A stretch of 5,472 nucleotides of DNA from Bdellovibrionaceae bacterium UBA2339 (GTDB lineage Bacteria; Bdellovibrionota; Bdellovibrionia; Bdellovibrionales; JAMPXM01): contig DDUL01000044.1 in the NCBI GenBank assembly GCA_002344785.1, positions 1 through 5,472 of the forward strand, written 5' to 3'. The stretch's first letter is position 1. Each line of letters opens with the position of its first letter. Below are positions 1 to 4,349 of the stretch, piece by piece. The position numbers were made by a program, and so were the translations under genes. The notes below the pieces were generated by a model, which was given only the letters and a program-made list of their open reading frames with translations, did not search any database and was not told where the DNA came from.

Positions 1-213
1 CCCCTTTTCGTTTTGCATGGCCCTCCGCGAAGCCTCTCGGTTCGCGTATCCCGCGATTGACGCCACGGCAAGATGTGGAAACATGTTTTCCTTGATCTCT
101 CTGGCAGTCATCCCATCCAAGTAATAGGCGCAGTAAAGCGCGTCGATATCTTCTTGCGTTAGGGACGGGCGCACCCCGGGCCTTTTGCGTGGTTTTTGCA
201 GTTCGCTAGCCAT
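1..213 (-). CDS. Partial leftward early gene, HTH-like protein (3' end outside window)
   Basis: The reading frame is open from the ATG at 213-211 to the left edge, giving 71 visible codons; an in-frame TGA two codons before the ATG fixes this start. The protein begins with a basic, proline-containing tail (residues 6-16: QKPRKRPGVRP). A helical stretch follows (about 18-64) containing LTQEDIDALYCAYYLDGMTA, then AREIKENM and a basic segment ANREASRRA. This 'acidic helix, DGMTAREI, basic helix' pattern resembles a small helix-turn-helix DNA-binding fold, but I cannot assign a family. There is no good Shine-Dalgarno sequence. A promoter with its -10 only 8 bases before the ATG implies a leaderless or nearly leaderless mRNA. 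It is divergent from the repressor gene, across the operator, which is the position of cro in lambdoid phages. A Cro-like or early-activator role is inferred from position only. Confidence 0.7.
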   Translation of the reverse strand, partial: MASELQKPRKRPGVRPSLTQEDIDALYCAYYLDGMTAREIKENMFPHLAVASIAGYANREASRRAMQNEKG

Positions 214-221
214 AGTTCAGC

Positions 222-250
222 ATCTTAGCACACTTTCTTGTAGAATGCAA
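222..250 (-). promoter_or_regulatory. Leftward early promoter, near-leaderless
   Basis: On the minus strand there is a -35 TTGCAT (250-245), a 17-base spacer, and a -10 TAAGAT (227-222). The ATG of the leftward gene starts 8 bases after the -10, so the 5' leader should be about 0-4 bases. The -35 lies inside the 17-bp palindrome at 236-252, so repressor bound there should block RNA polymerase. The second promoter at 1790-1818 has the same -35, the same spacing and the same short distance to its ATG, which strengthens both calls. Confidence 0.72.
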
Positions 251-252
251 GA
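236..252. promoter_or_regulatory. Repressor operator, left copy
   Basis: The plus strand reads TCTTG-TAGAATG-CAAGA, a perfect 5-bp inverted repeat around a 7-base centre. Read on the minus strand it is TCTTGCATTCTACAAGA, which matches the sequence at 1788-1804 (TCTTGCATTTTGCTAGA) at 14 of 17 positions. It covers the -35 of the leftward promoter and the TAGAAT hexamer that could be the -10 of the repressor gene. One bound repressor could therefore shut off the leftward operon and adjust its own synthesis. That the repressor encoded at 267-1064 is the binding protein is inferred from position. Confidence 0.72.
241..246 (+). promoter_or_regulatory. Probable -10 of the repressor gene (weak)
   Basis: TAGAAT lies 20 bases before the repressor ATG, a suitable place for a -10 and a leader of about 14 bases. 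No convincing -35 is visible at 16-18 bases upstream (CAGCAT or overlapping hexamers only), as expected of a weak or activated maintenance promoter. It lies wholly within the operator at 236-252, which suggests autoregulation. Confidence 0.4.
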
Positions 253-266
253 GAAATATCAAGATC

Positions 267-1064
267 ATGAAAGCCACACTCTTGGCGATGCGGCACAGTA
301 TTGGGGATAAGATCAGAAACGCAAGGGAATCCCAGACACCGCCTTGGTCTCAAGCGGACCTGGAGAAGGCGACTGGGCGAAAGGGGCTTAAGCACCGGAT
401 CGGCTACCTCGAAACGACGCCGAGCGCTAAACCTCGCGAGGGTGACGTCGAAGCCATCGCAGTAGCGCTAGGCATACCTGTGGATTGGTTTTTCGACGGG
501 CGAGATTCTCCAGTGCCGTCGCGGGGCCAATCTGCGCATCTCATTGCGAGAGAGTCCATCAACGCAGAGCGCCTCTACGATGACGCAGTTGCGGCAGGAA
601 TGTCCGTGATGGTCGCAGTTCGGTCATGGCGCGGAGCGCTCGCCGGAAGCGACCCAAACGACGAAGAGCCCTTTGTGCAAGAGGAATACCCTGCTGAGAT
701 GCCGAGCGCGTTTTTGATCGGAGGTGTGCGAAGCCTGGACCGCCATGAGCTGCTCCGAGTTGTAGGATTTTCAATGGCTCCGCGCATCATGCCCGGCGAG
801 CGAGTCCTGGTTTATATCGACTCCGTGCCCCGTGTTGGGGCTATCGTGATGGCGGAAAGCCCGACTCGGTCCGTCTACCTGAAAGTGTTGCGCCGCAAGC
901 ACGAGCGGTTTTGGTTGGAATCGATCAATCCGAAGGGCCCCCAAGACATTCCGCTTGACGGCTGGAAGATTCACGGCTACGCCATCGCGATCATGGGTGA
1001 TCCGGGCTCTACTGAGTCCGGGCGTAACATCGAGTGGGCATTTGGGCAGCCGCTTCGAGCCTAG
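267..1064 (+). CDS. Phage repressor, XRE-type HTH plus S24 (LexA/CI-like) self-cleavage domain
   Basis: This 265-aa protein is the likely immunity repressor. The N-terminal HTH covers about residues 11-78, with SIGDKIRNARESQ, then WSQADLEKATG and GLKHRIGYLE as the helix-turn-helix core, ending in ALGIPVDWFFDG, typical of XRE repressors. A linker (about 80-145) leads to a C-terminal peptidase S24 fold: VVGFSMAPRIMPGERVLV holds the nucleophile Ser169, and VYLKVLRR holds the general-base Lys206. They lie 37 residues apart, as in LexA (Ser119/Lys156). Ala126-Gly127 in the linker is a candidate RecA-stimulated cleavage site, though it is farther from the serine than in LexA. ATG 267 is chosen; ATG 288 (MRHSIGDKIR) fits the usual start of this domain equally well, and neither has a strong Shine-Dalgarno. 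The stop lies 7 bases from that of the convergent membrane gene. Prophage induction by DNA damage is expected from the family. Confidence 0.93.
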   Translation: MKATLLAMRHSIGDKIRNARESQTPPWSQADLEKATGRKGLKHRIGYLETTPSAKPREGDVEAIAVALGIPVDWFFDGRDSPVPSRGQSAHLIARESINAERLYDDAVAAGMSVMVAVRSWRGALAGSDPNDEEPFVQEEYPAEMPSAFLIGGVRSLDRHELLRVVGFSMAPRIMPGERVLVYIDSVPRVGAIVMAESPTRSVYLKVLRRKHERFWLESINPKGPQDIPLDGWKIHGYAIAIMGDPGSTESGRNIEWAFGQPLRA

Positions 1065-1071
1065 TAACGGT

Positions 1072-1653
1072 TTATCTTACCGACTCTATCCGCCAGCCTC
1101 CGTCGAACTTGCGTATCGTCACGATCTTTCGCGTTGGGGTTCCTGCAAAAGGATAATCTTCTCCGGGCTCCAAGTCCAAAATGATGATAGCCGAATTTCC
1201 TTCGCGCGACCAGTCTACAATGTGAGCAACATTGGGCTTGTATGGAGTCAATCCTCTTGCTGTCGCGTCGCTAATGCCCCTCCATTTAAGCGCGTTTCGC
1301 TCATTTTCTAATCCGGCAACAAGCATCATCAATTCAACGATCTGGGCCCGCTCACGCATCTTGGAAACAATTACGAAACCTGAAATGATGATCGCGGCGA
1401 GGCAAAGAATGCCAATCGGCCAGTGCTTTTTCATAACCCGAAGCTGTACTTGCAATTGCGCAAGCCTCTGGGCCTTGGCTAGCTGCTTTAGGGATGACCG
1501 GGCTCTCAACGCCCATACCTTGGGGCTTATGCCGCTCGCGTGTGCTGCAATAAGATCCTCCTCCCTGGCGAGGCTGAAGTCAATTCGCATCTGGTCGGCC
1601 TCTGCATGGGCTTCACTTCGCCATTCGTCAAACGATACATTCGGGCCTAGCAT
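1072..1653 (-). CDS. Single-span membrane protein of unknown function between repressor and rightward promoter
   Basis: This 193-aa protein is not recognised. The start is ATG 1653-1651, chosen because GGAGG (1665-1661) sits 7 bases before it. The frame stays open upstream to a TTG at 1773, which would add 40 residues. Residues 1-75 are charged and helical (EEDLIAAHASGISPKVWALR, then a KQLAKAQRLAQLQVQLR stretch that could form a coiled coil). Residues 78-97 are one hydrophobic segment (PIGILCLAAIIISGFVIV). Positive charges flank both sides (MKKH before, SKMRER after), so topology is unclear. A short helix follows, then a C-terminal beta-like domain (about 140-193: SAIIILDLEPGEDYPF, RKIVTIRKFDGGWRIESVR). 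It points against both the repressor and the early operon, so it is probably transcribed separately, possibly in the lysogen. A superinfection-exclusion or other lysogenic-conversion role is suggested by its location and membrane anchor only. Confidence 0.8.
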   Translation of the reverse strand: MLGPNVSFDEWRSEAHAEADQMRIDFSLAREEDLIAAHASGISPKVWALRARSSLKQLAKAQRLAQLQVQLRVMKKHWPIGILCLAAIIISGFVIVSKMRERAQIVELMMLVAGLENERNALKWRGISDATARGLTPYKPNVAHIVDWSREGNSAIIILDLEPGEDYPFAGTPTRKIVTIRKFDGGWRIESVR

Positions 1654-1660
1654 GCGCGAG

Positions 1661-1665
1661 CCTCC
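1661..1665 (-). promoter_or_regulatory. Shine-Dalgarno that decides the start of the membrane protein gene
   Basis: On the minus strand GGAGG is followed by 7 bases and then ATG (1653-1651). Neither the in-frame TTG at 1773 nor the in-frame ATG at 1725 has a comparable site, so the 193-aa form is preferred over the 233-aa and 217-aa forms. Confidence 0.65.
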
Positions 1666-1787
1666 AATAGGGCAAAGATGATCAGACTCTTCGAATCGCC
1701 AACAACCATTGCGCGAGGCATTCATACAGTGTAGCGGATGCCCAGGCAGGCGGCTGTCGCAAATTTCTATCAAATTCTTTTCAATAC

Positions 1788-1804
1788 TCTTGCATTTTGC
1801 TAGA
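1788..1804. promoter_or_regulatory. Repressor operator, right copy
   Basis: TCTTG-CATTTTG-CTAGA is an imperfect palindrome with one mismatch in the 5-bp arms. It is 14/17 identical to the operator at 236-252 when that one is read on the minus strand. It covers the -35 (1790-1795) of the rightward early promoter in exactly the register in which the left copy covers the leftward -35. Binding by the repressor encoded at 267-1064 is inferred. Confidence 0.72.
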
Positions 1805-1818
1805 CTTTGCCATATAAT
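1790..1818 (+). promoter_or_regulatory. Rightward early promoter, leaderless
   Basis: The -35 is TTGCAT (1790-1795), followed by a 17-base spacer and a consensus -10 TATAAT (1813-1818). Six bases (GGCGAC) separate the -10 from ATG 1825, so the expected first transcribed base is the A of the start codon and the mRNA should be leaderless. This is the strongest promoter seen in the window and drives the rightward operon. Its -35 lies inside the operator at 1788-1804. Confidence 0.85.
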
Positions 1819-1824
1819 GGCGAC

Positions 1825-2199
1825 ATGGCAACTGCTGCTAACTCATTTCGCCACTCGGACCTCCACCCGGTCGTCCGTGCCATCGCCCAGGCTTTGCTCG
1901 CGGGCGATCCGTTCTACCAACTCGACCTCGTCTCGGTCATGCTGTACGAGACTGAGGTCCACGCCGTTTGCCCAAAGCTATTCCCGGGCCAAGCCGCCGA
2001 GGTCGTCACCGCGCTCTCGCTGATCGGCATCAAGCCGGTTAGAGTCGTCCAAGTCGTCGGCTTCACGCAGTTCATCATCCCCCGCGTCGAGGTCTATGAA
2101 TCGACCGACGGCGACGGTAACCCCAGCCTGGTGATTCGCGAAACGACTTCCATCCGAACTCCCGCGCAGTACCAAAAAGCGCTTCGGGAGGCATCGTGA
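1825..2199 (+). CDS. Unknown 124-aa first protein of the rightward early operon
   Basis: The product is not recognised. ATG 1825 is chosen because the promoter -10 ends 6 bases before it; the in-frame TTG at 1807 lies upstream of the -10 and cannot be on the transcript. No Shine-Dalgarno is present, so translation should begin on a leaderless mRNA. The N-terminal part is helical (HPVVRAIAQALLAGDPFYQLDL). The rest has several hydrophobic beta-like stretches (LVSVMLYETEVHAV, KPVRVVQVVGFTQFIIPRVEVYE) and an acidic DGDG turn near residues 95-98. There are no membrane segments and no visible HTH. It takes the position that lambda gives to N on its PL transcript, but it is not small and basic like N, so I do not propose that function. 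The stop TGA overlaps the GTG start of the ATPase gene by 4 bases, suggesting coupled translation. Confidence 0.85.
   Translation: MATAANSFRHSDLHPVVRAIAQALLAGDPFYQLDLVSVMLYETEVHAVCPKLFPGQAAEVVTALSLIGIKPVRVVQVVGFTQFIIPRVEVYESTDGDGNPSLVIRETTSIRTPAQYQKALREAS
2186..2191 (+). promoter_or_regulatory. Shine-Dalgarno for the GTG-started ATPase gene
   Basis: GGGAGG lies 4 bases before GTG 2196, inside the end of the preceding gene. It supports the uncommon GTG start and the GTGA stop/start overlap. Confidence 0.75.
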
Positions 2200-3569
2200 A
2201 CGGCGATCTTAAGCTCATCGGCGTGAAAGTCAAGGGATACAAGCGCCTTGAACTCTTCGAGTGCGCTATCGACCCGGACAAGGGCATCGTCACCGTTGGC
2301 GGTCAGAACGGCGCGGGCAAGTCGTCCCTTCTCGACGCCATCCTCGCCGCGCTGGTCAGGCCCGACCCGCGAACCAAGAGCCCCGTCAATGCCAACTCCG
2401 AGAAGGCGGACATTATGCTTGCCATCGGCACCTCGGAGACCGAGATCGAATACAAGGTCTGGCGCGGCTTCACGCGGGGCGGAAGTCTAGCCATTAAGGT
2501 CCAGCGAGGCGGGAGCCTCTTGCAGGACTCGGCGGGTGCGCTCAATGACCTTCTCGGCAAGACGTTCGTCGATCCGATCCAGTTCATCGAGATGCAACCG
2601 CGTGATCAGCGCAAGACCCTTGCAGATCTCATCGGTCTTGACGTCACCTCGTTCGACACCGCGATCCAAGAGGCGAAGGACTCCGAGAAGAGGGCCGATC
2701 AGCACCAGAAGTCGCTGGAGGCCAAGGTCCAGGACCTGCCTTGGCACGACGACGCGCCCGAAGAGGAGCTCAGCGCCGCCGAACTCTCGCGAGCACTCAC
2801 TGAGGCACTTGCGCACAACCAGAAGATCGATAGCGCGGCCCAAGAGATCGAGGCCAAGCGCCGTGAGTCCGACCGGCTCATCGCCGCCGCCGCCGAATGC
2901 GACCGCGAGATCGAGCGCCTTCGGGAGCTGATCGCGCTGCAGGAGCAGAAGAAGGTCGAATATCGAACCCAGTCGGCAGAGGCGCTCTCCGGTATCCCGG
3001 AACTTGAAACGCTCGCCACCGCGGAGAAGATCGACCCGTCGCACATCACCACGAAGATTGGCGAGATCGAGGCCCTCAACAACAAGCGCCGCGACAACCA
3101 GGCAAGGCTTCGCGCTCGCGATCTGTGGAAGGAGGCTGAGGATCAGCTCAAGGTCGCCATCGAGAAGCGCAAAGAGGCCGAATCGGCAAAACGCGCGGCT
3201 CTCGCACGGGCGAAGTTCCCCGTCCCCGATCTTGGATTCGACGCCGATCAGGTCACGTACAAAGGCTATCCGTTCGCCCAGGCCTCAGGCGCGGAGCAAA
3301 TCCGCGTCGCGGTCGGCATCGCTCTGGCGATGCGAGGGCGGCTCGGACTCCTGCTGATCAAAGACGCATCGAAGCTCGATAATGCGACGCTTGAAATCCT
3401 GGCAGCTGAGGCCAATCGCCTCGGCGCTCAGGTGATCTGCGAGATCGTCGCCAACCAGACCGACGACGGCTGGGACAAGGACTGCGACTTCTACATCGTT
3501 GATGGACACATGGAGTCGGAGGAAGAGCGAGCGGCACGAACTGCCCGCCCTGAGGAGAGTGCATCGTGA
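2196..3569 (+). CDS. SMC/RecF/Rad50-like phage ATPase with coiled coil
   Basis: This 457-aa protein has a split ABC-type ATPase domain. The N-terminal half starts LKLIGVKVKGYKRLE, the usual opening strand of RecF/SbcC proteins, and carries Walker A GQNGAGKSS (36-44; Lys42). A 'FIEMQP' Q-loop-like segment lies at 130-135. Residues about 155-340 are charged, Ala/Glu/Lys-rich and predicted coiled coil, much shorter than in SbcC or Rad50. The C-terminal half has the ABC signature ASGAEQIRVAVGIALAM (362-378) and a D-loop LD (394-395). The Walker B region is atypical: LLLIKDASKLD replaces the usual hhhhDE, with Lys389-Asp390 near the expected Asp-Glu. From memory, related phage proteins show a similar 'KDGSLLD' pattern; this needs an alignment. 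A role in phage DNA recombination, repair or end processing, probably with a nuclease partner outside the window, is inferred from the family and from placement in a PL-like operon. The start is GTG with GGGAGG before it. Confidence 0.9.
   Translation: MNGDLKLIGVKVKGYKRLELFECAIDPDKGIVTVGGQNGAGKSSLLDAILAALVRPDPRTKSPVNANSEKADIMLAIGTSETEIEYKVWRGFTRGGSLAIKVQRGGSLLQDSAGALNDLLGKTFVDPIQFIEMQPRDQRKTLADLIGLDVTSFDTAIQEAKDSEKRADQHQKSLEAKVQDLPWHDDAPEEELSAAELSRALTEALAHNQKIDSAAQEIEAKRRESDRLIAAAAECDREIERLRELIALQEQKKVEYRTQSAEALSGIPELETLATAEKIDPSHITTKIGEIEALNNKRRDNQARLRARDLWKEAEDQLKVAIEKRKEAESAKRAALARAKFPVPDLGFDADQVTYKGYPFAQASGAEQIRVAVGIALAMRGRLGLLLIKDASKLDNATLEILAAEANRLGAQVICEIVANQTDDGWDKDCDFYIVDGHMESEEERAARTARPEESAS
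3552..3557 (+). promoter_or_regulatory. Shine-Dalgarno for the GTG-started DUF3846-like gene
   Basis: GAGGAG ends 8 bases before GTG 3566, within the last codons of the ATPase gene, and supports the GTG start and 4-base overlap. Confidence 0.65.
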
Positions 3570-3874
3570 GCGCCACGACCGACACCCTGTGCAAGCTCAT
3601 CTTGCCGAGCGGCGAAGTGAGGGACGTGCGCCCCGAAAATGGTCGCACCTTCTCGATGATCGAATTGCAAAAGATCATCGGTGGCGACATCGACATCCAG
3701 TGGTCGGAGGATGATCTCTACGTCGCTGTGCTCAACGAGCACATGTATGGCCTCGATCTGGATCCGAATCCGGCTGGGACAGAACAGTTCAAGAAGCTTT
3801 GCCCGAATGTAGTGCTTCTCAAAGAAGGAATTTGCGGCCCGATCCTCATCGGGCCAGCGGAGGTAATCGTATGA
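3566..3874 (+). CDS. DUF3846-like small phage protein
   Basis: This 102-aa protein starts with GTG, overlapping the ATPase stop by 4 bases. Its pattern fits DUF3846 proteins common in phages and plasmids: a short N-terminal strand region (CKLILPSGEVRDVRP), then MIELQKIIGGDIDIQW (31-46) matching the 'LQ..VGG.IE' motif. After this come VAVLNEH with a GLDLDPNPAG stretch (54-71) matching 'vNEeG...lpxNxxA', and a final ICGPILIG (89-96) matching the 'i.GdvlI' end. The function of the family is unknown to me; members are often found among early genes of mobile elements. It is soluble, with no membrane segment or HTH. The assignment is from pattern memory, not from a search. Confidence 0.75.
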   Translation: MSATTDTLCKLILPSGEVRDVRPENGRTFSMIELQKIIGGDIDIQWSEDDLYVAVLNEHMYGLDLDPNPAGTEQFKKLCPNVVLLKEGICGPILIGPAEVIV

Positions 3875-3993
3875 TCGCGTGGGCTGAATTTATCATCGGC
3901 ATCGTTCTTGGTGCCGCACTTTTCCTCTTCGTCAGCTTTGCCGTTGCGAAATCGACAAGCCAAGATGACAACGATTTTGGGAGGCGGTTATGA
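3871..3993 (+). CDS. 40-aa single-span membrane miniprotein
   Basis: ATG 3871 overlaps the preceding TGA (ATGA) and is preceded by GGAGG (3859-3863) with 7 bases between, one of the best ribosome sites in the window. The in-frame ATG at 3799 lies inside the previous gene and has no such support. The protein is one hydrophobic helix (about residues 6-27: EFIIGIVLGAALFLFVSFAVA) followed by a short polar tail (KSTSQDDNDFGRRL). The glycine spacing and the polar, acidic tail recall tiny phage membrane proteins such as the DUF3789 type, but the similarity is loose. The tail would probably be cytoplasmic or periplasmic depending on insertion; the sequence does not decide it. Its stop overlaps the next start by 4 bases, so it is coupled on both sides. 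Confidence 0.75.
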   Translation: MIAWAEFIIGIVLGAALFLFVSFAVAKSTSQDDNDFGRRL

Positions 3994-4280
3994 AAGTAGC
4001 GCTCACTCAAAAGTCAAATGTTGACAACTTTTGGAAGTCGCTTTTTGCTAAGCTCTTTGCCCGATCAGAAGTGGACCAAGTGCGTAAGCTGCGCGCGGAA
4101 ATCTCGTCTGGCGAAAGGGTGAAAGTCATTCAGCCGCACCGGGAATTCGAGGGCATCGTGCTGAACGTTCGAGTCTCGACCTACGGGCCGAAAGAAGTCT
4201 TCGTTCAGTGCGACAGATCAAGCTTTTCGGGTTGGGTGACCATCGATCAAATTCTTCCAGCAGCTTTTAAGTCCGCATAA
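3990..4280 (+). CDS. Unknown 96-aa protein, possible small beta-barrel C-terminal domain
   Basis: ATG 3990 overlaps the previous TGA (ATGA) and follows GGGAGG (3979-3984) by 5 bases. The N-terminal part (residues 1-40) is helical and basic (FWKSLFAKLFARSEVDQVRKLR). The C-terminal part (about 42-91) alternates strands and turns: GERVKVIQPHREFEGIVLNV, then PKEVFVQCD and GWVTIDQILP. The 'GERVKV...GIVLNV' pattern is reminiscent of an SH3-like or KOW-like small barrel, which can bind nucleic acid or protein, but I recognise no family. It is the last gene before the terminator at 4299-4331. The coding sequence is poorer in GC than the ATPase gene. Confidence 0.78.
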   Translation: MKVALTQKSNVDNFWKSLFAKLFARSEVDQVRKLRAEISSGERVKVIQPHREFEGIVLNVRVSTYGPKEVFVQCDRSSFSGWVTIDQILPAAFKSA

Positions 4281-4298
4281 CAACACTCCAAGTCCATA

Positions 4299-4331
4299 GG
4301 CCCGGGAGTTCCGAGTCTCGGGCCATTTTTT
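4299..4331 (+). terminator. Rho-independent terminator inside the rightward gene run
   Basis: An 8-bp stem, GGCCCGGG (4299-4306) with CTCGGGCC (4317-4324) including one G-T pair, has a 10-base loop (one A-T pair could extend it). It is followed by A and six T (4326-4331). It starts 18 bases after the stop of the 96-aa gene. There is no T run on the other side, so it acts on rightward transcripts. The next gene starts 18 bases after the T run, with no promoter visible between, so some read-through or antitermination seems needed. Confidence 0.82.
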
Positions 4332-4349
4332 CCCAATAAAAGAACGAAC

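Noticed and set aside
1068..1082. Small inverted repeat CGGT-N7-ACCG between the convergent repressor and membrane genes, as a bidirectional terminator
   Set aside because: The stem is only 4 bp and there is no T run on either side.
1232..1681. Plus-strand open frame (149 codons) opposite the membrane protein gene
   Set aside because: No ribosome site or promoter; the minus-strand frame has a Shine-Dalgarno, a clean membrane helix and a plausible domain layout.
1807..1824. TTG start at 1807 for the 124-aa gene
   Set aside because: It lies upstream of the -10 hexamer at 1813-1818, so it would not be on the transcript from this promoter; ATG 1825 is at the expected first base.
2487..3044. Long minus-strand open frame (185 codons) opposite the ATPase gene
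   Set aside because: It lies wholly within the strongly supported ATPase gene, has no ribosome site, and its sequence is the antisense of a GC-rich coiled-coil region.
4021..4049. Consensus -35 TTGACA at 4021 inside the 96-aa gene as an internal promoter
   Set aside because: No acceptable -10 at 16-18 bases downstream (best is TTTGCT, 3 of 6); it is likely part of the coding sequence.
4050..4061. AGCTCTTTGCCC as a boxA-like antitermination site
   Set aside because: Only a partial match to the rrn/lambda boxA, no boxB-like hairpin after it, and it is within a gene; chance is a sufficient explanation.
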